A stretch of 64,000 bases of DNA from Bipolaris cookei (lineage: Eukaryota; Ascomycota; Dothideomycetes; Pleosporales; Pleosporaceae): the NCBI GenBank assembly GCA_002286855.1, contig NRSV01000066.1, positions 62,001 through 126,000 of the forward strand, written 5' to 3'. A model generated the notes under the pieces. It had not been told where the DNA came from and did no database searches. It saw nothing but the letters and a program-made list of their open reading frames with translations. The translations under genes and the position numbers were made by a program. Shown piece after piece: positions 34,102 to 44,436 of this stretch (the first letter of the stretch is position 1; each line of letters starts with the position of its first letter).

Positions 34102-35587
34102 CTAACTCTGTCCCAGCAAAGCCGGATCTATATCGGGGTTATCCGACTGCTTCTTGCCCATGAATCGTTCAAAGGGGTACTTTGAAACTTGCCTAGGCCA
34201 TTCAACGTAATGCCGTAGGTGGTGTGTGACGTTCCAATATATACCCTCGATCCAGCTCAAGACGGCGGTAGGAGCATTGACTCCTTGAAAGCCCACCCGC
34301 TCGAGATAGAGGATAGGTGTGAGGATGGCTTGGATAGAGATGAAGTGGGCGAGCAAGATCTGCGCGACGTTATTGTTGGGGTCGATGAAGGCTTGGAATT
34401 GTTCGTGTGTCCACCGCGATGGAATGTTGTATAGTGTAACAAAGGCGGTGTATGCGTCGATCGGTCTCTCGTATGCGTGGTTTACTACACTGGCGAGGTG
34501 TTCCCAATATGATAGTTCGCAGTCGGACATGTGGAGAGATTCGATTGAGCTGAGGGATACGGAGGCTAGGTCGAGATCTTCTTGGTTGACGCAGTTCATC
34601 GACGATGTGTCAATGCGGCTGCGTATCGTTTGGAGGTGACTGTCTTCGCGAAATGCCTAGTTTGCATTAGAATAAAGCTGCAGCTTTGATTGAAGCAAGC
34701 ACTACGTACGTGGAAAACCGAATCCTCGTTCAGTGACATTTCCTCTCCTGCAATCAAATTGCAGCCACGCACCATCGTAAGAAACTCTGCCATGCCGTCT
34801 TGCAAATGGGTTGATTGAAATGCAAGAGCCAAGGCAGCCGCCATTCTAGCATCTCGCTCACATCGCGTCTTCGGGGGTACTGATAACGCCTCATTAAGCG
34901 ACTTCACTGCTAGGATTCGGTGTTGTATAGCCTGCTCAGCAACGCCGGAGCTTGTTACAGCATCTAGATGGGATGCAGATAGGGCCAGGATCGAATGAAT
35001 GAGATACTGATACTGTGAGAATTAGCCTGCAAAACTGGGATATAACAATATGTCGACTAGAAGAGTATTTTGTTTCGAAATCTTACGAGAAATAACCTAC
35101 GTTGTGTGCAAAGCTGGGAATTACAGTGACCCAAATTTTGTCTGCCCCCACAGGTAAATGTGGGTATGCAGTGATCAGGAAATGGTGAAATAAACGCATA
35201 TCTGCCATGGACTATAGTTGTCAGGTACTTTCAAACTAACTCTAGACCTAGGGGAGTTCTCACGAATACACCTGGAGCGGACCGTAAGTTGCCTGCCTCC
35301 CGTGGACCTGAGATAGTGTGGGACCGCTGAGTTGCCTGGATGATGTTGGCAGGATACTCGCACTGTAACCCTGCTTTGAGGCAGTGACTACACTCGGGAT
35401 GTCTCTCGTTGCACTTTATACGTCGTCGTTTACAACTGTAGCACCCACGGCGTGATTTGGTATGGCCCTTCCTCGGAACGGGCCTGCGGGGCAGTGGTGC
35501 TATGCTCTCATTTCGACAGTCCGACAGTGTTGGTGAGTCGCTTGAAGAACTGTCCAGTACACTACCGCGATCTTGTGGAGACGACAT
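34102..35587 (-). CDS. Zn(II)2Cys6 transcription factor
   Basis: Fungal binuclear zinc-cluster regulator of 430 aa. Minus-strand exons are 35587-35264, 35211-35101, 35012-34710 and 34656-34102; all introns fall between codons and three of the four splice pairs are 52-53 or 88 nt apart. The cluster is C-x2-C-x6-C-x6-C-x2-C-x6-C (GCYSCKRRRIKC ... CSHCLKAGLQC), preceded by a basic KGHTKSRRG. The region after it (DMRLFHHFLITAYPHL, YQYLIHSILALSASHLD) matches the helical domain of the Upc2-like branch of these regulators. The start is placed at MSSPQDRG; an upstream in-frame Met at 35701 would add 38 residues. Donor choice at 35263 (GTGAGA) gives continuous family sequence, unlike the nearer GTGTAT. 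Divergent from the ABM-like gene at 36815. Confidence 0.87.
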
Positions 35588-36814
35588 GAGCAGTGAAGGC
35601 AAGAATAAGGATTCAGTAGCCGCGGTCGCGGGTGCTGCTTCCCATGTGCCGATATATACTCTGACCATCCACGACAAGCAATGGCCCTGACATGGGAGCA
35701 CAAAATTTGGGGGCTTAGACAGAGAGCGCGAAGCGAACGACCCCGCGGGTGTAGTCGATGCACATTAATCAGGGGATGCCAGGTGTACGGCTGAACCCTG
35801 GCTGACTCACAGCCCTGTACCGTAAAACTGACGTGTCGAACAAATAGAATGAGAAGCTTGGATAGTATTGTAACTATGACAACGGTAGAATGGGTTTAGC
35901 AAGTGGGAGCTCTATTTACTAGTCGGCTCACCGGTGTGCAGCCATAACCGTTAGATGGCTGTCGATGGCTTCGAGGGCTGTGTCTCCTTGGTGCATCGTT
36001 TTCTAGGCATGTATGCCTTGTGATCGCTCTAGGCAGACTTTGCGATGAAACATGCTCTTCAGTGGGCTCCATCACGACGTGTCTCGCTCATGACGGGCCG
36101 GTGGACACGCCGTGCCCGTTTTGATGGCGTCGCGATGGCGGGAGATAACAGTTTCACACACTTCCTGCTGCCTGCCGCTGTTGAACAGACTATTCCTGCA
36201 TCACGAGATGAGGGTAAGCCTCGCCAAGAAGAAGGACGTCGCCGATAGGTTGATCTGCCACTGGACCAGTCTGGCCGCGCCTCCAGACTATCTTGGACAG
36301 CGCGTGAAACTGGAATTAGTATCGTCTTGAGTCTCCAGGTGGAAGTGTACGTCTCGAGGGCTTAATTATAGTTAGAGCTGCATGCGGTTGATCAAAGAGG
36401 CTTTCCGATGTACCTTGAATGGCGTGGAAGTGAAGAGAAGGGATTTGGTAGGACATGCGAAGCATTTGTGTGGAACCAATGTGAATCTTGTCATTGGCCT
36501 ACCGCCGAAAATCTCGCGTAACCTTGTTGTCCCCGCATGCAGGCTTTAAGCTTCATCAGGCACAGGTGGTGTCCAAGCAACGGAGATGCCAAAACAGGTG
36601 GTGAGCTGAACGCAGCAGCAGTCGTGGGAGTGGTCTGCCAAGCCGCTAACGCAGCCAGCGAAGTGTCCAGCCGTCCAGCCGCTGTGAATTGGACCCTGCT
36701 CCCCGCCATTGGTCTCTTCCTCTATCCACCCACCACCCTGCACGTGCTCCCGCTTTCTGCTACTATATCGGTCTGTGACACAGGATCGCATCATTCCCAT
36801 TCCCACGGTAAATC
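35588..36814. promoter_or_regulatory. Divergent intergenic region, Zn2Cys6 regulator and ABM-like gene
   Basis: A 1.2-kb region between two outward-facing genes. It contains a CGG-N4-CCG element at 35934-35943 (cggctcaccg), a half-site arrangement of the kind bound by Zn2Cys6 dimers. No coding frame is supported; frames at 36045-36330 lack family features. Whether the regulator binds here is inference. Confidence 0.35.
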
Positions 36815-37399
36815 ATGGCCGTCCTCGAGGTCACCCAGCTCCGTTTGAAAGAGCTCTCAGCCGACGACCCGGCACTGCTTGAGAGCCTATCGACCGTCCG
36901 AGCCGAGCTACAGACCGGCTCCCAGTTTTACAACTGCATCGACGATCCCAGCTTGATCTATATTTTAGGCACATGGCCAAGTCTCGACGCTCATATAGAC
37001 TTCCTTGCCTCACCTTCCAGAGACCAGATTCTCGGCCCCCAAGAAAAGATGCTGCAATTTTGTTGGACAGTTCATGTGGAACTTGGCGGTGTGAAATTGC
37101 TTCCACTGGATGCACCTATTTTAGCAATTGAAAGAATTAGTGTCTCAGAAGAATCCACTCGGGGCTTCGACGAGGCAGTCCAGAAGCATGCGCAGCAGCT
37201 TCAAGGTAGCCATCCGTTTAAATTAGCACACGGCTGGCGATGCGATGCTGCGCTAAACCACCACGAGGCTATCATCTTTAGTGGATGGCAGACTGCAGAA
37301 GCTCACGTCGCCTTTGCAGCCAAGGACAGTCAAGACGGACAGTACAAGACGCTACAGATGACGTGTGCCAGGAATTTGGAGCGCGAGGTAGTACACTAA
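36815..37399 (+). CDS. Small ABM-like (dimeric alpha/beta barrel) protein
   Basis: Intact single-exon protein of 194 aa with no signal peptide. The N-terminal half (MAVLEVTQLRLKELSADDPA ... FYNCIDDPSLIYILGTWPSL, then HIDFLAS) has the beta-alpha-beta layout of antibiotic biosynthesis monooxygenase (ABM) or stress-responsive A/B-barrel folds. The second half (ILAIERISVSEES ... EAIIFSGWQTAEAHVAFAA) repeats that layout, so it is probably a fused two-barrel protein. Such proteins serve as small oxygenases or non-catalytic proteins in fungal metabolism; activity cannot be predicted here. It is divergent from a Zn2Cys6 regulator, which may control it. Confidence 0.65.
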   Translation: MAVLEVTQLRLKELSADDPALLESLSTVRAELQTGSQFYNCIDDPSLIYILGTWPSLDAHIDFLASPSRDQILGPQEKMLQFCWTVHVELGGVKLLPLDAPILAIERISVSEESTRGFDEAVQKHAQQLQGSHPFKLAHGWRCDAALNHHEAIIFSGWQTAEAHVAFAAKDSQDGQYKTLQMTCARNLEREVVH

Positions 37400-37872
37400 A
37401 TATGGCCCAACCTATTCTTCTCTCGCGCTCTCAGCCCCAAATCTTTGCTACTAGGAGAAATCAAAGACTCGTTTACAAGGCGCTTGAAAACAGGTTCAGT
37501 TCCAATCCACATCTGTGTCGTCACTCCCTGTAAGCTCGAGCACGGCTAATTTTCTCAAGAGTGCCTAGTGAATCGGGTTCCGTACCCGACCAAACGTGAC
37601 ATGCACCCGTGGTCCGTGACCCATGGTCTATCCGTAGGCTTTGCGAGAGGGTTCCATCTCGCATCGCTCACTGGCCTTTCTTTAAGATGAGGCATTGTCG
37701 TTCATTGGACAGGAGGTCTCGTGTACGGCATCCCGGGACAACCCCTCCTTCCAATTACTGGTTCGTGCCTATTTAGGAAAATGGCTTTGGGACTGGCACC
37801 CATGAGGGCTCTGTAGTATTCCCATCAATAAAGTACATGACTGCATAGACTACGGTGATTTGGTCGGGGTTT
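37400..37872. other. Intergenic region left of the LINE
   Basis: No gene supported. Two short stem-forming sequences occur (cgggttccgtacccg near 37575 and gcgagagggttccatctcgc near 37644), possibly traces of an old element. The LINE tail begins at about 37873. Confidence 0.4.
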
Positions 37873-37873
37873 A

Positions 37874-37889
37874 TACACACACACACACA
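37874..37889. repeat. (CA)n/(TG)n dinucleotide tail of the LINE
   Basis: About eight CA units on the plus strand, read as TG on the element strand, directly after the sequence that ends the 3' UTR. Simple-repeat tails are a normal end for LINEs, so this is best seen as part of the element rather than an independent microsatellite. Confidence 0.6.
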
Positions 37890-38262
37890 ATTTATTTACG
37901 CCCGGCGGCCGAGCCGAAAGGGCTACTAACACTAATCCAACTTTACACTTCTTATGCTACGTCTCGGTCTCCTTAGCCCATCTATCTTCATTAGCTCGCT
38001 TCTTCATGTAGCTTGTTATCCAATTTGGAGCCCTTATATGGTATCATGGCACGCTTCTTCTCTATCTACTATTATTCCTCATCAGGTGCTCGTGAGTTAG
38101 TATTGCTAGTGGCAGACTATCTTAGAGTCGGCTTCTCCAAGAGATTCTCCAAGTGTTCAACGTCCTATCTTCGGCGGCTGAAGCGCTGTCTGCCGTTGAC
38201 TGTACGAGACTGCTGATAAGTTTATGTTAGTGTCTATAGTTTACCTAGTAGTTAGTTAGATA

Positions 38263-40233
38263 TTAGTTTGCATCAAGTCTTCGTGTTGCTATTGCGAATC
38301 GTATCGTCGCTCGCACCGCATCCATGTCTGGCGCCCATTTCGCGTCATCTGTCGCTGCTTTGCCGCCTAGGTAGAATGACATGTTTCCTCTGTTTATCTG
38401 CGTGCACTGCAGCATTTCTATCCGCTGTGTCGTCCACTTTCGGCAGCGGAACAGAAAATGCTCCACCGTCTCTGCTGCCTGGCCGCATTCGCATTGGTCT
38501 GTCGTTGATGCTTTGATTCGGTATCGATACGTGTTCAGCTGTGCCATGCCTGTTCTGAGCTGGGCAAGTACGCTGCTCTCTTTCCGCGAAAGCCCGTCGT
38601 AGAGTTGTCGCGTGTGCTTTCCTGGCAGTGCCGTGTCGATTCGTTTGGAATATGCTCCCACGTCTACTGGTACCTTCCTAGCTATGCCTTGCTTACGTGC
38701 TATGTTGTGCGTAGTTGATCGCATTCTAGGGAGCTGTGTCTGTGGCCTAGTGTTTGGCCTAGTTGCTGTCTTCGCCTCTCGCTTGGCGAGGCTTGCGAGC
38801 TCATTCTCTTCGCTTGCAGGTAGCCATAGCACTGTTACTGTGTTTCCATCTCTTCTTAGTGTTTGTACAGTCTTGTAGAACTGGCTGATGTAGCTTTGCC
38901 CGGATTGCTGCCGCGGTCTTCTGAGTGTGAGCACAGCAGCTTTGTTCCTTGTTATCAGTCCAATGTTGCGAAACTTTAGCTTCGGCAGCCTGCTCAGCGC
39001 CTCGGCCATTGCTGCTAGTTCTGCCGAGTACGGGTTTTGTTCCTCTCTCTTGCCCAGTGTAACGGAGAAAGATTGTCTTTCGTTCTTCTGTATGCTGATT
39101 GCGCCTCCCATTCCGACCACGCCATTCCGCGCCGAGCTGCTTACCGCGATGCGTACCGCCCAGTTCGCCTCGAGGCTCTGTGCCGCGTTCTCCACTACGG
39201 TCTGCACTCTCTTCTCCCATGGTGCCAACACACCTGGCCGGATCATCTCCATCTGCTCCATCTCTATGTCCTTGAGCGCTTCTGCCACCTGGAACAGCGG
39301 CGAACGGTACTGCCTTCTGAACTTCCGCATCCGCGATGTGTTTCTTCGCAGTGGGTTCGTCTCAGGCAGCGCGTGGATGTCGGTCCACAGCTTGACTGCC
39401 CGCTTCCAGAACCGCTCTTGTGCACTTGGGATATGCGCCTCGGCTTCTGCCACCCATGTCGCTACCGTGCTGAACGTCCCTACGATCGCTCGTGCACCTA
39501 TTCTTTGCACCCTGTTAATAGGTCTCACTAGCTTGTCTTTGCAGGCATGCATCCATACGTTCGACGCGTAGTCTACGGTCGGCGCAACTGTCGCTGTGAA
39601 CAGCTGTCGCGCCACTATAGGCGAGAGTCCTCGCAGCCTCCTGAGTTCCAATGCTGCTTCCAGTCCCTTTGCGGCTGCTCTTGCAATGTGCTTGTGGTAC
39701 TTAAGCCTGGCGTCCATGAGCACGCCGAGTATCTTGACGTGGTCCTTGGGCGAGACGCTCTGCCCCTTGATAATGAAGGGCTCTGTGGCACTCTTGTACG
39801 CCTTGCGAGTAAAGTGGATAACGGCCGTCTTTTCTGCTTCAAACGTCGCTCCGCTTCTCCGTTCCCAGTCTAGTGCGTCTTGGATAATGGCGTTGATGCC
39901 CTCCCTATTGCTTTGCGCCGTCGGGCCGGTAACCCACGCAGTGAAGTCATCAACGAACGCGATCGCGCCTCCATACGTGTCGATAGGTCGCTGTACGAGA
40001 TCGGCGTTGAAGAAGAGAAACAGAATTGGCGATAACGGAGACCCTTGCGGTAGCCCTGCTTGTGGCAGTTCTTGGGCCTTAGAAGCCTGTCCGTTGACCT
40101 GGATTGACGCAGTGCGCTCTGAGCAGAATGCTTCTACCCACTTCAGCAGCTTCTGTGGTATGCCTCGTGCTTTCATCCTCTGCAGTAGTCTCTCCTTACA
40201 CACCCCGTTGTACGCCCCTTTGACATCCGCAGT
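38263..40233 (-). pseudogene. LINE reverse transcriptase/RNase H ORF, N-terminally truncated
   Basis: About 656 codons open from just after a TGA at 40234-40236 to TAA at 38263-38265. Motif A is DVKGAYNGV. The PQGSPLSPILF motif and the FVDD box (IAFVDDFTAWVTG) of the RT palm are present. A thumb region and a linker follow. Next is an RNase H-like domain (ENPYSAELAAMAEAL retained), in which the usual catalytic Asp positions appear as other residues. A C-terminal CCHC knuckle (CECGQAAETVEHFLFRC) closes it. Missing: endonuclease and RT N-terminus, so it cannot move by itself. It could only be expressed from a flanking promoter. Confidence 0.85.
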
Positions 40234-40240
40234 TCATACA

Positions 40241-40578
40241 CTCGCTTGCAAAATTGGGTTGCGATTCTTTCTAGCACATGGCTTTTGACATTGCAGGGAT
40301 TAACTCTGTGCCAAGTCAGCATTTTGCCAGAGTCAACCTAGCGCAAGCGCAATCCTCACGTGCAAACCGGACATTGCGAAAGCCTCCTAATAACACAGCC
40401 ACACCACTGTGTGCCCACGAAGTCCACAGGAGGCTACAGGCTGCAGTACCGGCCACAAGGCTGAGGTTGAGCAACGGGAACCGTTGACACCTCTGTTTCT
40501 GCTGTCTGACGATGATCAATTCTCTTCCCATATGCATCGACTGCCAAAAGACTCTTTCCCCCTAAGTACCCGTCCTAA
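40241..40578. other. NLR-type gene promoter region
   Basis: 338 bases between the LINE junction and the receptor start codon. No gene seen. Because the element lies so close, part of the original upstream regulatory sequence may have been displaced. Confidence 0.45.
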
Positions 40579-43534
40579 ATGTCACGTCAATTATGCCGAG
40601 AAGACTACACCGTGGGGTGGGTGTGCGCCCTCCCGGTCGAGCTGGCCGCGGCGCTAGAGATGCTCGACGAAGAACACGCCGCCCTTGACCGAGATCCTCA
40701 CGATGATAATATATACTCCCTCGGCTCGGTGGCCGGACACAACGTCGTGATCGTGTGTCTGCCAACCGGACGCATCGGAAACAATCCCGCGGCCGCTGTG
40801 GCGACGCAAATGAAGGCTACCTTCAACGGCATCCGCTTTGGCCTTATGGTGGGCATTGGCGGAGGCGTGCCGAGCGCAGAAGCAGACATCCGCCTGGGGG
40901 ACGTGGTAGTGAGTAAACCAGACAAAACCTTTGGCGGCGTTGTACAGTACGACTCCGGCAAGGCTACTCTGAGCGGGTTCGAGAGGACAGGGTCGCTCAA
41001 CTCACCACCACAAGTCTTGCTTGCTGCACTGGCCAATGTGCAAGCGAACGAGTTCCGGGGACGAAGCAAGGTTACTGAGTACATCGCCAAGCTCAACCAT
41101 ATCCCCAAGTTTCGGCGCGACAAGGCTGGGGTTGATATTCTCTTCGAGGCAACGTATGATCACGAAGGCGGGCCTACGTGCGACAAGTGCAAGGCAGAAA
41201 GACAAGAGGCGCGCGAGGCGCGCGACAGCGACGAAGAGGTAGTAATACACTACGGGACGATCGCATCAGGCAACCAAGTGATAAAGGATGCTGCAAAGAG
41301 AGACAAGATTAGCGCGGACCTCGGCGGTGTTCTTTGCTTCGAGATGGAGGCGGCCGGGCTGATGAACAGCTTCCCATGCCTGGTGGTCCGCGGCATCTGC
41401 GACTACGCCGACTCCCACAAAAACAAGCGGTGGCAGCCGTATGCAGCGGGAGCAGCAGTAGCGTACGCAAAGGAGGTGCTGTCCGTGATAACACCCAAAA
41501 TGGTCGAGGCCGAAAAGAAGATTGGGGAATTCTTGTCTGGTTAGTCTTAGCAAGTTTCATAGTTAAGTTCATCAATACATGCTGATAGCCTTCTTCATGG
41601 CAGACATCCATGACGTTGCGGTAGACCACAGAAACATCGCAAAAGATGGGCTGGCCATCTCGCAGCAGTCACTTCACATCCAGCAGCGAGCGCACGAGCA
41701 GAAGCTGTCTGATCGGCAGGCAAGGTGTCTTCAGCTATTTCGACTTACCAAGAGCATAGAGGATGCTACCTACGAGTGGTACAAAGAACGCATAGCCGAT
41801 AGGATAGAGGGCACATGCATGTGGTTCCTCAATCACCCTCGCTTCCAAGAGTGGAAGAGAAAGGAATCAGGGCCGCTATTCGTGTCAGCAGATCCTGGTT
41901 GCGGCAAATCAGTACTGGCCAAGTACCTGATTGATCATGTCTTGGCAGAGTCATCGACGGTATGCTACTTCTTCTTCAAAGACCAGGTGCAAAACACCGT
42001 ACGCGAGGCGCTTTGCGCTCTGCTGCACCAGCTGTTTTGGCACAAGCCAAGTCTTCTTGTGCATGCTATAAAACAGTACGACAAAGACGGCGAAGGTCTA
42101 GTGAACTCGACAAGCTCGCTCTGGGCTATTTTAGGAGATGCGGTGCAGGATGCTAATGCTGGATCTATCACTATCGTCCTAGACGCACTGGATGAGTGTG
42201 CTGAGAGTGAAACAAAAGATCTCATGCGATGTCTAGAGGCCCAGGTTCGGGGCGGCGAAACTAGGAATACAAAGCTGAAGTTGTTTATGACCAGCCGGCC
42301 TTATGAGCATGTCGTGTCCGAGCTCTATAGTCTGTCTGAGGCCTTCCCACGCATTCGCATACCTGGAGAAGACAAGTTAGAGACTATCAGCCAAGAAGTG
42401 AACTATGTTATTCGATATCGAGTGGACCAGTTCGCGAAAGAGAAAAGGCTTGCAGACGAGATCAAGGCGTGCCTAGAAGAACAGTTGCTGAAGATGGAGC
42501 ACCGGACCTACTTGTGGGTTTACCTTGTGTTTGACTATCTAGAAGGCTGCCACTTTAAAAGGACACCTAAGGGAATGGCATCTGAGTTTAGTAAACTGCC
42601 AGAAAACGTTGACCAGGCTTATGAAAAGATTCTGAATAAGTCTAAAGATCGCTCGATGGTTCTAAAGGCCCTAACCATCATCTTAGCAGCAACCCGACCT
42701 CTTACGCTATCAGAGATGAGTATTGCTATGGAAGTGGATGAGAGCACGAAGTCGATCAATGACCTTGACCTTGAGCAAGAGGATGATTTCAAGTCACGTC
42801 TCAGATCGTGGTGTGGCTTATTCGTGTCTATCCACCATGGCAGGATCTATTTTCTGCACCAGACGGCACGCGAGTTTCTGCTTATGGAGCTGTCATTATC
42901 TAGACCCATTGAAAAAGGGCTGCAATGGCATGGCTGCACTACGATGAAGGATGCGCATACTGCTCTTGCGGAGTGTTGTGTACGATTCCTCAGCTTCTTT
43001 GACCATGGCGGCAGCGTCACCACAGATCAAATACAGACCGTCGATAAGGATGCGTTCCTGGAGTATGCTGCAAAGTCTTGGGGCCTGCATCTACGTGAAT
43101 CCAGGATTTGCGATGATGCAGAGGCAGCTATAGCACCGCTCACCTTGAAGCTGTCTGAGCCAGATGCCGAAGTCTATTCAGTGTGGTCGCAAATATACTG
43201 GAAAGGTAGTTATTCAAGGGATCGGGAGTTCCATACGAGGCTTATGGTTGCATGCTTTTTCGGCCATATTGCGGTTGTTCAGGGGTCGCTCGAGGAGGAC
43301 GCTGATGTCAACGCGCAGGGTGGAGAGTATGGGAACGCTCTTCAGGCGGCTTCATCAGAAGGCCACGAGCAGGTGGTGAGGCTGCTGGTCGAGAAGGGCG
43401 CCGATGTCAACGTGCAGGGTGGATACTATGGGAATGCTCTTCAGGCGGCTTCATCACGAGGCCATGAGCAGGTGGTGAGGCTGCTGGTCGAGAAGGGCGC
43501 CGATGGTAAAGCCTATGCTGGCTGTTCAACATAG
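40579..43534 (+). CDS. PNP-NACHT-ankyrin NLR-like receptor
   Basis: STAND-class NTPase of the fungal NLR-like repertoire, used in non-self recognition and programmed cell death in known cases. Exons 40579-41539 and 41604-43534 join in frame (EFLS-DIHDV) to give 963 aa. The N-terminal effector domain (about 10-310) is a purine nucleoside phosphorylase-like fold with GIGGGVP, DIRLGDVVVS, FEMEAAGL and RGICDYADSH. The NACHT domain (from about 400) has the P-loop ADPGCGKSVLAKYL and Walker B TIVLDALDEC, followed by the helical STAND region. The C-terminus holds one weak and two nearly identical ankyrin repeats (99-nt units, about 43306-43503), then breaks off in a third. An alternative donor at 43504 could add a short exon. 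Read as two genes if the 64-nt intron is missed. Confidence 0.88.
43306..43509 (+). repeat. Two near-identical 99-bp ankyrin repeats and start of a third
   Basis: Successive units (each encoding HEQVVRLLVEKGADVN plus the turn) differ at roughly nine of 99 positions by eye. The third begins gccgatg and then diverges completely. High identity between neighbouring repeats indicates recent duplication or gene conversion. Confidence 0.75.
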
Positions 43535-44436
43535 AACAGTAGAAAGCGAATACGATCATCGTAAGTTACTGCAGCCGGGTCTAACAAAGTGACAGAGTTA
43601 GTTATTTCTTTTACACAGATGAATCCTAACTGTTACTAATCACATATATTCAAGGACTATATCATATAGTAAAAAGCCTAAGCATCGTTAAACTAGAGGG
43701 CTTGCACATCTCAAGTACGAATTATTCCTTTAGTAGCGAGCGGTGACCGCTCAATATATCCCATCCCTAAAACCAAATTACGATTCAACATCTTGAGAAG
43801 TAATAAATTTTACTGATTGCGCAGCTAATCCACTGTACGTGATGCATAGCTGGTATAAGTCTACTAAGAATAGCCAAGCAAGTAGCTGTGTGGCTTCCGT
43901 TATGGCGCTTTTGCAAGCTTCGGCTGTTAGTGTGACTAGAGAGTAGACTAAGCCTCTTGTGGTAAAGTGCAGACTTGACGTAACAAGGGGCCCTTATTAG
44001 ATGAAACTTGTATGGTACGCAAGGAGCGGAAGCCGATTGTGCAAGCCGGTGTAGCTTCTTGATATCGATTGAAGAATTTAAACTGAGGAATAAGGTATAC
44101 GCCGGGCACCAGTACTTATTCCCTGCTCAGGGTACTGCAAGGGAGCGATTGTATTCTGCTAACTTTGGCAGCTGGGAGCAGCCAGCTCTTCTACTCTTCC
44201 TAAACATGTCAGACCTTAGTTCAGTCAAAGATCCTATACAAATAACTCTATATTTTGCAGTGACTGAGAGAACAATTAGCGATACATAATATGTTATTGG
44301 TTGTTTTGACTAGGGGCAGTGGTAATGGTCTATCAACCACGGAACGCGTTGAGACCAAATATTGTATGTGGAGCTATCAACATGTTCATTCTCAAGCGGT
44401 AATAAGTTGAACATCTACCCTGATCTTGATACTATA
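43535..44436. other. AT-rich intergenic region
   Basis: No gene supported. A perfect palindrome with 7-bp arms (gagcggt-g-accgctc) lies at 43739-43753. The sequence has scattered stops in all frames and may contain worn transposon remnants, but none could be named. Confidence 0.4.

Larger units (their letters stand above)
37873..40240 (-). mobile_element. 5'-truncated LINE (non-LTR retrotransposon, Tad/I-like)
   Basis: Minus-strand element with, in its own 5'-3' order, the C-terminal two thirds of the reverse transcriptase ORF (about 40233-38263), a 3' UTR of about 370 bases (38262-37890), and a (TG)n tail (37889-37874). The RT frame enters at motif A (DVKGAYNGV) with no endonuclease or N-terminal part, which indicates 5' truncation at insertion. 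Outside the left junction the minus-strand sequence is GTGTATGAAC and just after the tail it is GTGTATAAAC; this may be an imperfect target-site duplication. The reading frame is uninterrupted and shows no obvious C-to-T decay, suggesting a fairly recent insertion. It sits about 340 bases upstream of the NLR-type gene. Confidence 0.8.

Noticed and set aside
37400..37533. Short plus-strand frame after the ABM-like gene
   Set aside because: 43 codons with no family features and no regulatory context; likely 3' UTR.
40579..43534. Two separate genes: a nucleoside phosphorylase and a NACHT-ankyrin protein
   Set aside because: A 64-nt GT/AG intron joins them in frame, and PNP-NACHT-ankyrin is a known single-protein architecture in fungi.
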